DNA of 64,000 bases from NCBI RefSeq assembly GCF_019396345.1, contig NZ_JAHKRM010000016.1, positions 150,976-214,975 on the forward strand, in the 5' to 3' direction. The position numbers were made by a program, and so were the translations under genes. The stretch is from Nonomuraea guangzhouensis. GTDB taxonomy: Bacteria; Actinomycetota; Actinomycetes; Streptosporangiales; Streptosporangiaceae. Below the pieces are notes generated by a model, which saw nothing but the letters and a program-made list of their open reading frames with translations, searched no databases and was not told where the DNA came from. This document shows positions 1 to 8,080 of this stretch, in pieces (the first letter of the stretch is position 1; each line of letters starts with the position of its first letter).

Positions 1-2
1 AG

Positions 3-353
3 GCCAACCACGCGGCGGCGAGGACCACGGCCAAGGCGCTGCTCGACGGTGTCTGGAAGTACCGCGACGCCAAGGGCGTGTCGGTGCCGGAGACCAAGAC
101 GGACTACAAGCGGGTCGGTGACCCGGTGTACGTCCCGGCCGGGTGGAGCGGCACCATGCCGAACGGCGACCCGATCAACTCCAACTCGACGTTCCTGTCG
201 ATCAGGTCCTTCTACAAGAACGACCCCGACTACGCGAGGGTCGACGCCTTCCTCAAGGGCACGGGACCGGCGCCGGTCTTCAACTATCACCGGTTCTGGG
301 CGCAGGTGGACGTGGCCGTCGCCCTGGCCGAGTACGGACGGCTCTTCCCCTGA
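3..353 (+). CDS. GH48 cellobiohydrolase, C-terminal end (partial)
   Basis: The reading frame is open from the left edge and ends at TGA 351-353, giving about 116 C-terminal residues. Recognisable GH48 C-terminal motifs are YVPAGWSGTMPNGDPIN, the stretch around FLSIRSFYKNDPDY, and FNYHRFWAQVDVAVAL. GH48 enzymes are secreted reducing-end processive cellobiohydrolases central to crystalline cellulose breakdown. The protein ends with the catalytic module, so any cellulose-binding module must lie at the N-terminus outside the window, as in some actinobacterial Cel48 enzymes. The adjacent mannanase, LPMO and endoglucanase fit this role. The family call is from recognition of these motifs; the start and operator are not visible. 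Confidence 0.9.
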   Translation, partial: ANHAAARTTAKALLDGVWKYRDAKGVSVPETKTDYKRVGDPVYVPAGWSGTMPNGDPINSNSTFLSIRSFYKNDPDYARVDAFLKGTGPAPVFNYHRFWAQVDVAVALAEYGRLFP

Positions 354-371
354 GCCGTCGCTCCATGATCA

Positions 372-410
372 CCCCGCCTCGCCGCGTCCTGCCACGTCGG
401 CGGGGCGGGG
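372..410 (+). terminator. Hairpin between the GH48 and GH5 genes
   Basis: A 13-bp inverted repeat (372-384 with 398-410, one mismatch) encloses a 13-base loop. It starts 18 bases after the GH48 stop and ends 20 bases before the GH5 start. It could be a terminator without a clear T-run, or an attenuating or mRNA-stabilising hairpin within a GH48-GH5 transcript. Confidence 0.55.
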
Positions 411-430
411 TCTCCACCGAAAGGCCGCCC

Positions 431-2017
431 ATGAGAATACGACTCGCGGCGCTCGCCGCAGTGTGCCTGCCGCTGTTCTTCCTCTCCGCGCCCGTGCCCG
501 CGCACGCCGCCACCGGCATCCACGTCAGCGGCACGAAGATCCTCGAAGCGGGCGGCCAGGAGTTCGTGATGCGCGGCACCAGCCACGCGCACACCTGGTA
601 CCCCACGCAGACCAAGGCGTTCGCCGACATCAAGTCGCTGGGCGCGAACACCGTCCGGGTGGTCCTCAGCGGCGGGCGCTGGACCGCCAACGGCGTCTCC
701 GACGTGGCCGACGTGGTCTCCCGCTGCAAGGCCAACCGGCTGATCTGCGTACTGGAGAACCACGACACCACCGGGTACGGCGAGCAGGGCGGCGCCTACA
801 CCCTCGACCAGGCGGCCGACTACTGGATCAGCGTCAAGAGCGCCCTGGCCGGCCAGGAGAACTACGTCATCGTCAACATCGGCAACGAGCCGGTCGGCAA
901 CAACGCCGTCACCCCCGACTGGACCACCGCCACGGCCAACGCGGTCAAGAAGCTGCGCGCCAACGGCTTCGACCACGCGCTCATGGTGGACGCGCCCAAC
1001 TGGGGCCAGGACTGGCAGAACGTCATGCGCACCACCGCCAGGACCGTCTTCGACGCCGACCCCAGCAAGAACACGATCTTCTCCGTGCACATGTACGGCG
1101 TGTACGACACCGCCGCGGAGATCACGTCCTACCTGGACGCCTTCAGAACCGCCGGGCTGCCGCTGGTGATCGGCGAGTTCGGCTTCAACCACTCCGACGG
1201 CGACCCGGACGAGGACACGATCATGGCCCAGTCCGTGAGCCGGGGTCTCGGCTACCTGGGCTGGTCGTGGAGCGGCAACGGCGGCGGCGTCGAGTACCTC
1301 GACCAGGTCACCAACTTCGACGTCACCCGGCTCACCTCCTGGGGACAGCGCCTGTTCAACGGCGCCAACGGCATCGCCGCCACCGCGCGCGAGGCGGCGG
1401 TGTACGGCGGCACCACCCCCGACCCGACCCCGCCCAGCGTGCCCGGCACCCCGGTCGCCTCCGGCGTCACCTCGACCGGGGCCACGCTGAACTGGACCGC
1501 CTCCACCGACAACGTGCGGGTGACCGGGTACGACGTCTACCGGGCGCCGGGCACGCTGCTCGGCCAGTCGGCGACCAACTCGATCACGCTGAGCGGGCTG
1601 ACCCCCGCGACCGCCTACCAGGTCTACGTGCGGGCCAGGGACGCGGCGGGCAACGTGTCGGGCCAGTCGGGCCAGGCCACCTTCACCACCCTCACCGGTG
1701 GTGGTGGCGGGGGCTGCACGGCCGTCGCGACCGTACAGAGCCAGTGGAGCAGCGGGTACGTCGTGCAGCCCGTGACCGTGACCAACACCAGCGGCGCGGC
1801 CAAGACCAGTTGGACGGTGACGTTCACGCTGCCCGCCGGGCACGTGCTCACCGGCTCGTGGAACGCCGCGGTGACGGTGAGCGGGCAGACCGTGACGGCC
1901 AGGAACCTGAGCTACAACGGCGCGCTCGGGCCGAACGCGAGCACCGCCTTCGGCTTCCAGGCCAGTCGCCCGAACGGCCAGACGACCGTGCCGTCCGGCT
2001 ACACCTGCGCGAACTGA
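431..2017 (+). CDS. Secreted GH5 beta-mannanase with FN3 and CBM2 modules
   Basis: This 528-residue protein begins with a Sec signal peptide (residues 1-26, ending AHA). A GH5 catalytic domain follows (about 27-325) and resembles actinobacterial subfamily 8 mannan endo-1,4-beta-mannosidases (VMRGTSHAHTWYP near the N-terminus). The likely acid/base is Glu153 in IGNEP and the nucleophile Glu249 in VIGEFG. An FN3 domain (about 335-425), a glycine linker and a C-terminal CBM2 (about 429-528, Cys-bounded) complete it. ATG 431 was chosen because the signal peptide starts there; the frame remains open upstream. It should cut mannan or glucomannan outside the cell. No TGGGAGCGCTCCCA box lies in its 77-base upstream gap, so it may be co-transcribed with GH48. 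Confidence 0.92.
   Translation: MRIRLAALAAVCLPLFFLSAPVPAHAATGIHVSGTKILEAGGQEFVMRGTSHAHTWYPTQTKAFADIKSLGANTVRVVLSGGRWTANGVSDVADVVSRCKANRLICVLENHDTTGYGEQGGAYTLDQAADYWISVKSALAGQENYVIVNIGNEPVGNNAVTPDWTTATANAVKKLRANGFDHALMVDAPNWGQDWQNVMRTTARTVFDADPSKNTIFSVHMYGVYDTAAEITSYLDAFRTAGLPLVIGEFGFNHSDGDPDEDTIMAQSVSRGLGYLGWSWSGNGGGVEYLDQVTNFDVTRLTSWGQRLFNGANGIAATAREAAVYGGTTPDPTPPSVPGTPVASGVTSTGATLNWTASTDNVRVTGYDVYRAPGTLLGQSATNSITLSGLTPATAYQVYVRARDAAGNVSGQSGQATFTTLTGGGGGGCTAVATVQSQWSSGYVVQPVTVTNTSGAAKTSWTVTFTLPAGHVLTGSWNAAVTVSGQTVTARNLSYNGALGPNASTAFGFQASRPNGQTTVPSGYTCAN
1714..2014 (+). repeat. CBM2 module copy 1 (GH5 enzyme)
   Basis: This segment encodes the C-terminal CBM2 of the mannanase. It is closely similar at DNA level to 5186-5482 in the GH12 gene, with long identical stretches including the bases encoding VVQPVTVTNT. 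It is more distantly similar to 49991-50290 in the GH10 gene. Confidence 0.75.
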
Positions 2018-2023
2018 CCCCCG

Positions 2024-2061
2024 GACCGGCCGGTGCGGCGACCTCGCCACACCGGCCGGTC
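2024..2061 (+). terminator. Intrinsic terminator after the GH5 mannanase
   Basis: A perfect 12-bp inverted repeat (GACCGGCCGGTG at 2024-2035, CACCGGCCGGTC at 2050-2061) with a 14-base loop begins 7 bases after the stop codon. There is no T-run, as is common in high-GC actinobacteria. Confidence 0.75.
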
Positions 2062-2231
2062 AACGGCGCGAATCGGTAGATGAGGAGGTGGTGCTTCAAC
2101 CGTCACTGACGCAACCGTTCCATGACACCATCCCGCCCGGATGGCGTGGACGCGGCCGGCCGCGAGACCTCCTGCCCTGCCGGCCGCGTCCGCATGTGAG
2201 GCGACACCACTCATCGGCCCCTCACCAGGGC

Positions 2232-2774
2232 TCATCGGGCCGTCACCAGGGCGAACCGCCGGCGGGCCGCCTCGATCGCGTCGTCGTCGGCGAACTCGCC
2301 GAACGCCTCGTCGTGATAGCGCGCGGGGATCACCTGCCGGATCCGCTCGGGGTAACCGGCGCCCGGCGTGGGCACCCGTACCAGCGGTGAATCGCCGAGC
2401 CGGACGGCGATCGGGCCCGAGGCGCGCACCGACATGGCCCACCCGGTCCCCGGACCGGTGATGGCGCACATGTGGCGGGCATAGACCCACTTCACCTGCG
2501 CCATCGTGGTCGCGTCCGCCGGGTCGTAGCCGAACGGATCGACCGCGCACACGACGCGGCCCGCCTGCTCGCCGAACTCGTGCCCGTGTTCGTGGTGCTC
2601 GGCCGGCGTGGATTTCTCGAGGATGTCCGTCACCTGAGCGCCGAGCTGCGCGCGCAGCTCGGACCGCCCCGCCTGGTGCAGCCCCGCGAACAGGGCCACA
2701 CCGGCGACGGGGATCAGGGCCACGACGGCGATCGCCGCGGCCCTTCTCGTCCTGATCTCTTCAAGCATGCGCAT
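2232..2774 (-). CDS. Membrane-anchored His-rich protein of unknown function
   Basis: This 180-residue protein matches no family I recognise. It has a short basic N-terminus, one transmembrane segment (about residues 12-31) and an exported remainder. It carries a His cluster EHHEHGHE (His60, 61, 63 and 65) and two cysteines (in VVCAVDP and ARHMCAI). ATG codons occur at 2774 and 2768. The start lies 3 bases after the stop of the copper-dependent LPMO, so the two are very likely co-transcribed. A role in metal supply or periplasmic maturation of the LPMO is only an inference from this linkage and the His cluster. Confidence 0.7.
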   Translation of the reverse strand: MRMLEEIRTRRAAAIAVVALIPVAGVALFAGLHQAGRSELRAQLGAQVTDILEKSTPAEHHEHGHEFGEQAGRVVCAVDPFGYDPADATTMAQVKWVYARHMCAITGPGTGWAMSVRASGPIAVRLGDSPLVRVPTPGAGYPERIRQVIPARYHDEAFGEFADDDAIEAARRRFALVTAR

Positions 2775-2777
2775 GAC

Positions 2778-3839
2778 CTACGGGCTGGTGCAGGTCAGCG
2801 TGGGCGCGGGGCTGGGGACGGTGCCCGTGGCGTTGAACCCGAACGAGGTGGTCGCGTTCGCCGCGAGCTGCCCGTTGTAGGAGGCGTTGGTGACCGCGAC
2901 GTTGGGCGGTTGCCCGGTCAGCACGCCGTTCCATGGGGACCCGTCGAAGGCCTGTCCTCCGGTGTAGGTCCACTTGACGGTCCAGCCGTTGATCGTGCTG
3001 GTGGCGGTGTTCTTGACGGTCACGGTGGCCTGGAAGTGTCCCGGCCAGCCGGGGTTGGCCGTCGCGCTCCAGGTCGCCGCGCAGGCGCCGGGAACCGGGG
3101 TCGGGGTGATGGTCGGCGTGGGGGTGCCGCCTCCGCCGCCGGGGCCTACACCGGTTACTTCGCCGTTGCCGCCGTCGAAGACGACGTCGGAGCAGCTGAA
3201 GAAGTTCTCGGCGCTGTCGGAGCGGACCCAGCGGGTGTAGATGATGTGCCGTCCGGTCTTGCCGGACGGGAGTGTGGCGTTCCAGTAGTAGTAGTTGAGC
3301 GCGCCGGGTCCGCCGGTCTTGGGCGGGTTGGTGACGCTGCCGAACGACTCCAGGTCGGACCACTTGAGCGGGCCGTCCGGGTTCCAGCCGTTCTTGGTGA
3401 CGTAGTAGTAGAACGTGCCGGGGTGCTCGGCCCAGTTGCTGTGGCGCATCGTGATGGACGCGCCCGAGGTCAGGTGGGTCTGCGGCCAGTCCGAGCGGAC
3501 GGCGTTGTAGGCGGTGAAGTCGTACGGGCCGCCGGTGCCGCCGCTGCACAGCTGGCCATCGGGGATGAAGCCGGTGGTGCGGCCGGCGGCGTCGGAACGG
3601 AGCACGGCGAACCAGTTGTACAGAGGCGTGGCGCCGCTCTGCGCGACGGCCGCCCCGCAGGCCGGGTTGTAGGAGATGATCTGGCCGTTGTCCCTGAGCC
3701 CGTCCTGCCAGCACAGGAACGTACGGGCGCCGGGGAACATCGAGACACCGTGCGCCTGTGCCTGGGGGGCTACCAGGGCGGAGGCGAGCAGCGTCGCGAC
3801 CAGAGCGGCGGCGAAGGCCGCCGATCGGATGAATCTCAT
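2778..3839 (-). CDS. AA10 lytic polysaccharide monooxygenase with CBM2
   Basis: This 353-residue secreted copper enzyme oxidatively cleaves crystalline polysaccharide. The signal peptide (1-29, ending AQA) leaves His30 as the mature N-terminus, which is obligatory for the copper histidine brace. The second brace histidine is probably His139 in AEHPGTFYYYVTKNGW. The AA10 domain spans about 30-228. A Gly/Thr/Pro linker (about 236-258) leads to a C-terminal CBM2 with a Cys near each end. ATG 3839 was preferred over upstream codons because it gives the correct signal peptide. It is divergent from the GH12 gene. The AA10/CBM2 layout is typical of cellulose-active LPMOs. Confidence 0.93.
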   Translation of the reverse strand: MRFIRSAAFAAALVATLLASALVAPQAQAHGVSMFPGARTFLCWQDGLRDNGQIISYNPACGAAVAQSGATPLYNWFAVLRSDAAGRTTGFIPDGQLCSGGTGGPYDFTAYNAVRSDWPQTHLTSGASITMRHSNWAEHPGTFYYYVTKNGWNPDGPLKWSDLESFGSVTNPPKTGGPGALNYYYWNATLPSGKTGRHIIYTRWVRSDSAENFFSCSDVVFDGGNGEVTGVGPGGGGGTPTPTITPTPVPGACAATWSATANPGWPGHFQATVTVKNTATSTINGWTVKWTYTGGQAFDGSPWNGVLTGQPPNVAVTNASYNGQLAANATTSFGFNATGTVPSPAPTLTCTSP

Positions 3840-3939
3840 GGGGAATCCCTTGTTCGGTGCGACAGAGATCCCGCCCACGACCTGCCCGCCCGGCAGCTAA
3901 GCGGATTGAACCACGCGGCCACCCGGCCGACAACGCGGC

Positions 3940-3952
3940 GTGAAACTTTCAC
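3940..3952. promoter_or_regulatory. Palindrome GTGAAACTTTCAC, LacI-type operator candidate
   Basis: Arms GTGAAA/TTTCAC flank a central C, 101 bases upstream of the LPMO start and 148 bases upstream of the GH12 start. The core GAAACTTTC recurs twice upstream of the GH10 xylanase (48518-48528, 48607-48617). As I recall, similar sequences are associated with xylanase promoters in actinomycetes. Confidence 0.55.
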
Positions 3953-4051
3953 CCCGTCGCGGCCAGGGTTTGCCTGGTCGCTCGGCCCGCCGCGGACGGC
4001 GGTGCGGGCGGGAGCTTGCCGGGGGACCGCACCGGCCGTGATGCTGCGTTG

Positions 4052-4065
4052 TGGGAGCGCTCCCA
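4052..4065. promoter_or_regulatory. CelR/CebR box TGGGAGCGCTCCCA
   Basis: This is a perfect 14-bp palindrome identical to the operator known for the cellobiose-responsive LacI proteins CelR (Thermobifida) and CebR (Streptomyces). It lies 34 bases before the GH12 start codon, overlapping the expected promoter. The same sequence precedes the lacI gene at 7965-7978. Confidence 0.9.
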
Positions 4066-4099
4066 ATCCTCCTTGTCAGAGAAGCGGGAGCAACGTGCC

Positions 4100-5485
4100 A
4101 TGAGACGCATGCACATCCACCTGATCATCACGGCGATCGGTTCGATCCTCGCCGCAGGACTGTTCGCCGTTCCGGCCCAGGCCGCGCCGGTGATATGCGG
4201 GAAGGTGGACTCCGTCGGCATCCAGGGCGACAAGTACATCGTCCAGAACAACATCTGGGGCGCCGACACGGCGCAGTGCATCGACGTGAACCAGACCGCC
4301 CCTGGCTTCACGGTCACCCAGGCGGCGCACAACAAGCCGACCAACGGGGCGCCCGCCTCCTACCCGTCGATCTTCGCGGGCTGCCACTACGCCCTCTGCA
4401 CGACCGGCAGCGGCCTTCCCATGCGGACCAACGCGAGCGGCTTCGGCAACCTGCGGACCAGCGTCAGCATGAGCTATCCGAGCGCGGGCATCTGGGACGC
4501 GGCCTACGACCTCTGGTTCGACCCCACCCCGCGCACCGACGGGCAGAACACCGGGGCCGAGATCATGGTCTGGCTCAACAAGCAGGGCTCCATCCAGCCG
4601 GTCGGCTCGCCCGTCGGCACCGTGAGCCTGGCGGGCGGCACCTGGCAGGTCTGGTTCGGCAACACCGGCTGGAACGTGATCTCCTACGTCCGCACCTCGG
4701 CGACGTCCTCGCTCGACTTCGCCATCGACACCTTCTACGCCGACACGGTCAGCCGGGGGTACGCCCAGCGGTCGTGGTACCTCACCAGCGTGCAGGCCGG
4801 GTTCGAGCCCTGGGTCGGCGGGACGGGGCTGGCGGTCAACGCGTTCTCGTACACCACCTCGGGAGGCGGCACCGACACGACGCCGCCGACCACGCCGTCC
4901 GGCCTGACGGCGTCAGGCACCACGTCGAGCGGCACGAACCTGTCGTGGACCGCCGCCACCGACTCCGGCGGCAGCGGGCTCGCCGGGTACGACATCATGC
5001 GCGCGACCGGCACCGGCGCCTTCGCCACGGTCGGCACGAGCACCACCACCTCCTACGCCGACAGCGGCCTGACCCCGAGCACGACCTACCGCTACCAGGT
5101 GCGGGCCCGGGACGGCGCGAACAACGTGTCACAGCCGTCGGGCACGGTCAGCGTGACCACCCTGTCCGGCGGCGGGGGCGGCGGCTGCTCGGCCGTCGCG
5201 ACCGTACAGAACGCCTGGGGGAACGGCTATGTCGTGCAGCCCGTGACCGTGACCAACACCGGCACGGCCGCGAAGAGCGGTTGGACGGTCACGTTCACGC
5301 TGCCCGCCGGACACACCGTCACGGGCTCCTGGAACGCGAGCCTCACCGTCAGCGGCCAGACCGTGACGGCCAGGAACCTGGCGCACAACGGCACGCTGTC
5401 GCCCGGCGGGAGCACCACCTTCGGCTTCCAGGCGAGCCGGCCCGACGGGAACACGCAGGTGCCGTCGGGGTACGGCTGCGCCTGA
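4100..5485 (+). CDS. Secreted GH12 endoglucanase with FN3 and CBM2
   Basis: This 461-residue endo-beta-1,4-glucanase has a signal peptide (1-28, ending AQA) and a GH12 domain (about 29-250). The nucleophile is Glu154 in GAEIMVWL and the acid/base Glu236 in VQAGFEPW. An FN3 domain (about 256-350), a Gly-rich linker and a C-terminal CBM2 (363-461) follow. ATG 4100 fits the signal peptide; the frame is also open upstream. A CelR/CebR box sits just upstream, so repression relieved by cellobiose is expected. The FN3-CBM2 tail is closely related to those of the GH5 and GH10 enzymes in this window. Confidence 0.94.
   Translation: MRRMHIHLIITAIGSILAAGLFAVPAQAAPVICGKVDSVGIQGDKYIVQNNIWGADTAQCIDVNQTAPGFTVTQAAHNKPTNGAPASYPSIFAGCHYALCTTGSGLPMRTNASGFGNLRTSVSMSYPSAGIWDAAYDLWFDPTPRTDGQNTGAEIMVWLNKQGSIQPVGSPVGTVSLAGGTWQVWFGNTGWNVISYVRTSATSSLDFAIDTFYADTVSRGYAQRSWYLTSVQAGFEPWVGGTGLAVNAFSYTTSGGGTDTTPPTTPSGLTASGTTSSGTNLSWTAATDSGGSGLAGYDIMRATGTGAFATVGTSTTTSYADSGLTPSTTYRYQVRARDGANNVSQPSGTVSVTTLSGGGGGGCSAVATVQNAWGNGYVVQPVTVTNTGTAAKSGWTVTFTLPAGHTVTGSWNASLTVSGQTVTARNLAHNGTLSPGGSTTFGFQASRPDGNTQVPSGYGCA
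5186..5482 (+). repeat. CBM2 module copy 2 (GH12 enzyme)
   Basis: This CBM2-coding segment is highly similar to 1714-2014 (GH5) and less so to 49991-50290 (GH10). The pattern suggests spread of an FN3-linker-CBM2 cassette by recombination within the genome. Confidence 0.75.
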
Positions 5486-5493
5486 CCGCACAC

Positions 5494-5520
5494 GAGGGGT
5501 ACGGTCCGGCCGTACCCCTC
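5494..5520. terminator. Bidirectional terminator between GH12 and the kinase gene
   Basis: A perfect 11-bp stem (GAGGGGTACGG at 5494-5504 with 5510-5520) and a 5-base loop occupy the gap between two convergent genes. The structure could end both transcripts. Confidence 0.8.
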
Positions 5521-5522
5521 AC

Positions 5523-6962
5523 TCAGGGGCCGTAGGCGGTGGCGATCTCGTCCAGGCGGGCCTGGAGCTCCATACGGCAGGCCGTTGTGAGACGGCCTTC
5601 GCGTTCGCGGTCGGTGAGTTTGCGCTTCAGCTCCGCCATGCCCGGCCCGATGGGGCCGGGAGCGTCGAGCACGCCCCGCAGGACCTGCTGAAGGTCCAGT
5701 GTGACGTCCTGGTCTGTGGCGCGGCAGGCCTCGCCGCCCGCCAGCGTCCCGTGGAACCCGTCCACCGCCTGCCGGATCGTGGCCGAGTGCCGGCCGGACG
5801 GTCGCTCCGTGGGGGTGGCGCTCACGGACGGCCCCGTCGCGACGGCGGTGTCGCCGGGCGGTCGCGTGGCAGCCGTGGCGTCGGCCGAAAGCTGCGGGCC
5901 GGTGGCGTCGGCGGAGAACCGGGGAGCGGTCGTGGCGTCGGCGGAGAGCTGCGGGCCGATCGTCGTGCCGGGGGAGCGTCCGAGGGTGGCCGTGGCCTCG
6001 GTGGAGGAGCGGGGGGTGACCGGGATCCCGGCGGAGGGCCACGGTGGCGTGGGCAGCTCGCCGATCGGGCGGTTGAGCCACAGCATCGAGGACAGCACGA
6101 TCATGCCCGCCCCGGCGACGGCGAGGCCGCGCCGTACCTGCCGGCCGAGCGCGGCGGCCGCGAGCGCGGTGGCCAGGGAGTCGGCGATCGCCGCCGCCGT
6201 CGGCCGCCGCTCGGGGTCGTGCGCCAGGCAGTTCCGGCAGAGCGTGGCGATTCCGTGCGGCGCGCCGGTCACCCGTGGTGGCGGCGACGTACGGCGGACG
6301 GCCTCGATCTGCTCCCAGGTGGTCTCCGGGTAGGGCGTACGGCCGGTGAGCATGGCGAACAGCAGCACCCCGAGCGCGTACACGTCGACCGCCGGATGGG
6401 TGGGGGCGCCGGCCAGCCGTTCGGGGGCGACGTAGGGCGGGGTGCCCCGGTCGTCGTCGGGGTCGCCGGCCGCGGCCGCGATCCCGAAGTCGAGCAGCTT
6501 CGGCCCGGACGCGGTGAGCAGCACGTTGTCGGCGGTGACGTCCCGATGGACCAGGCCGCGGGCGTGCCCGTCGTGCAGCGCCCGCGCCAGCCGCAGGGCG
6601 ATGGCGGCGGCCTCGATCCAGGGCAGCGGCCCCTCGTCGATCCGCTCGCCGAGCGTGCCGCCGTCGAGCAGCGGCATCACCACGTACGCCGCCACCTCTC
6701 CGTCCTCCGTCACGGTCTCGCCGTAGTCGTAGATCTCGATCACGTCCGGGTGGAGGAACCGGGCGGCGGCGCGGGCCTCGCTGCGTACGCGGACACGCTC
6801 GCCGAGCCCGGCCTGGAGCGAGGCGGTCAGCACCTTGACCGCGACCAGCCGGTGCAGCGACTGGTCGAAGGACCGCCAGATCACCGACATGCCGCCGTAG
6901 GCGAGGGGGTCCAGCAGCAGGTATCTGCGGGCCAGGACGGCCCCCGGGTCAAGCCGACTCAC
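5523..6962 (-). CDS. Transmembrane Ser/Thr protein kinase
   Basis: This 479-residue Hanks-type kinase has a kinase domain at about 13-265: a glycine-rich loop near AYGGMSVIW, Lys43 in VAVKVL, Asp141 in HRDVTADN and Asp158 in DFG. The catalytic loop has Thr where most Ser/Thr kinases have Lys (HRDxKPxN), which may reduce or alter activity. One membrane helix follows (about 279-295). The outer part has a low-complexity linker with three SADAT-type repeats (about 335-370) and a C-terminal domain (about 395-479) I do not recognise. The start is GTG 6962, overlapping the end of the lacI gene, so the two genes are probably translationally coupled. The external ligand is unknown. Confidence 0.88.
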   Translation of the reverse strand: MSRLDPGAVLARRYLLLDPLAYGGMSVIWRSFDQSLHRLVAVKVLTASLQAGLGERVRVRSEARAAARFLHPDVIEIYDYGETVTEDGEVAAYVVMPLLDGGTLGERIDEGPLPWIEAAAIALRLARALHDGHARGLVHRDVTADNVLLTASGPKLLDFGIAAAAGDPDDDRGTPPYVAPERLAGAPTHPAVDVYALGVLLFAMLTGRTPYPETTWEQIEAVRRTSPPPRVTGAPHGIATLCRNCLAHDPERRPTAAAIADSLATALAAAALGRQVRRGLAVAGAGMIVLSSMLWLNRPIGELPTPPWPSAGIPVTPRSSTEATATLGRSPGTTIGPQLSADATTAPRFSADATGPQLSADATAATRPPGDTAVATGPSVSATPTERPSGRHSATIRQAVDGFHGTLAGGEACRATDQDVTLDLQQVLRGVLDAPGPIGPGMAELKRKLTDREREGRLTTACRMELQARLDEIATAYGP

Positions 6963-7942
6963 GGATGACCAGTTCCGTGGGGAGGACGGGGTCGATGCCG
7001 GTCGTCCCGGCCAGCAGCAGCCGGGTGGCGACCATCGCGAGTTCTTCGACCGGCTGCCGGACCGTGGTCAGCGCCGGAACGGTACGCCGGGCGACGGGAG
7101 CGTCGTCGAAGCCGATCACCGCGACGTCCGCGGGGACCCGGCGACCGGCCCGGCGCAGGGCCTGGATCGCGCCGGCGGCCATCAGGTCGGAGGCGGCGAA
7201 GACCGCGTCGAGCCCGGGGGCGTGACGCAGCAGCCACTGCATGGCGTGCGTGCCAGAGGCGGCGGTGAAGTCCCCGTAGGCGACGGGCACCTCCGTCGCC
7301 CCGGCGGCCCGCAGCGTACGCGCCAGCCCTTCGAGCCGATCTCGGGCCCCCGGCAGGGACGGGGGGGGGCCCCGGCGGGAAGGGCGGGCCGCCGATGGCG
7401 GCGATCGCCCGGCGGCCCGACAGCAGCAGGTGTTCGGCGGCCTGCCGGCCGCCGTCCTGGTTGTCCACGTCGACGTAGGGCAGCTTGAGGTCGTGCGGGG
7501 GGCGGCCGATGTTCCGCACCGGCACGCCCGAGGTACAGAGCTTGATGGCCAGGGGATGGCGTTCCCTGGCGCCGATGAGGAGCACCGCTCCGCCCAGCTC
7601 GGGGAGCGTGGAGGCGGTCGGGGTCACTGTCGTCACCATGAGCTGCGTGCCGTCCTCGGCCAGTACGGCACCGGCGGCCGACAGCAGCCTGGCGTAGTAG
7701 GGCTCGGAGAAGAGGCGGGGTAAGTGGTCGCAGACCACCGCCGTGACCCCGGCGGCCGGTCCCCTGGCCACCGATCCCCTGGGTGCGCGATGGCGCACGT
7801 ATCCCATACGGGACACCGCGTCGTAGACCTGCCGCCGGGTCGAGGTGGCGACCCGTACGGAACCGGTGAGGACCCTGGAAGCCGTCGCGGGCGATACCCC
7901 CGCTTCGGCCGCTACCTGTGCCAGTGTGGGCTGCTCAGACAT
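6949..7942 (-). pseudogene. LacI family cellulase regulator (CelR/CebR-like), frameshifted
   Basis: The N-terminal half starts at ATG 7942 (MSEQPTLAQVAAEAGVSPATASRVL, a LacI helix-turn-helix) and runs in frame to about 7370. The C-terminal half of the sugar-binding domain (FAASDLMAAGAIQAL, VIGFDDAPVARR) lies in another frame and ends at 6949. The frames meet at a run of nine G (7361-7369, plus strand). Removing one G would give a normal 330-residue protein. The region could be a sequencing error, a phase-variable tract or a true inactivating mutation. A perfect TGGGAGCGCTCCCA box 23 bases upstream implies autoregulation and identifies the likely operator. The kinase gene follows with overlap. 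Confidence 0.85.
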
Positions 7943-7964
7943 GGGAGCACCTCGCGGAAGATCC

Positions 7965-7978
7965 TGGGAGCGCTCCCA
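7965..7978. promoter_or_regulatory. CelR/CebR box TGGGAGCGCTCCCA upstream of lacI
   Basis: This is a perfect 14-bp palindrome identical to the one in front of the GH12 gene, located 23-36 bases upstream of the lacI start. It implies negative autoregulation of the regulator and the coupled kinase gene. Confidence 0.9.
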
Positions 7979-8031
7979 CGTTACCAATGTTTCGCCGCTG
8001 TTAACAGGGCGATTTGACAGTGTTGTCAGCA

Positions 8032-8066
8032 CGAGACCCGCGAGCACGGGGTGCGCGCGGGTCTCG
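8032..8066 (-). terminator. Terminator after the PBP gene
   Basis: A perfect 11-bp stem (CGAGACCCGCG at 8032-8042 with CGCGGGTCTCG at 8056-8066) lies 14 bases past the PBP stop codon and upstream of the lacI promoter region. Confidence 0.75.
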
Positions 8067-8080
8067 GAACGCCGTATCGG

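Noticed and set aside
49..2079. Long Arg/Pro-rich open frame overlapping GH48 and GH5 (676 codons)
   Set aside because: It is an out-of-frame reading of the two glycosidase genes, with composition typical of high-GC shadow frames and no family motif.
2472..4103. 543-codon plus-strand open frame opposite the LPMO
   Set aside because: Antisense to the LPMO, whose signal peptide, His brace and CBM2 are clear; the plus-strand product has no recognisable domain.
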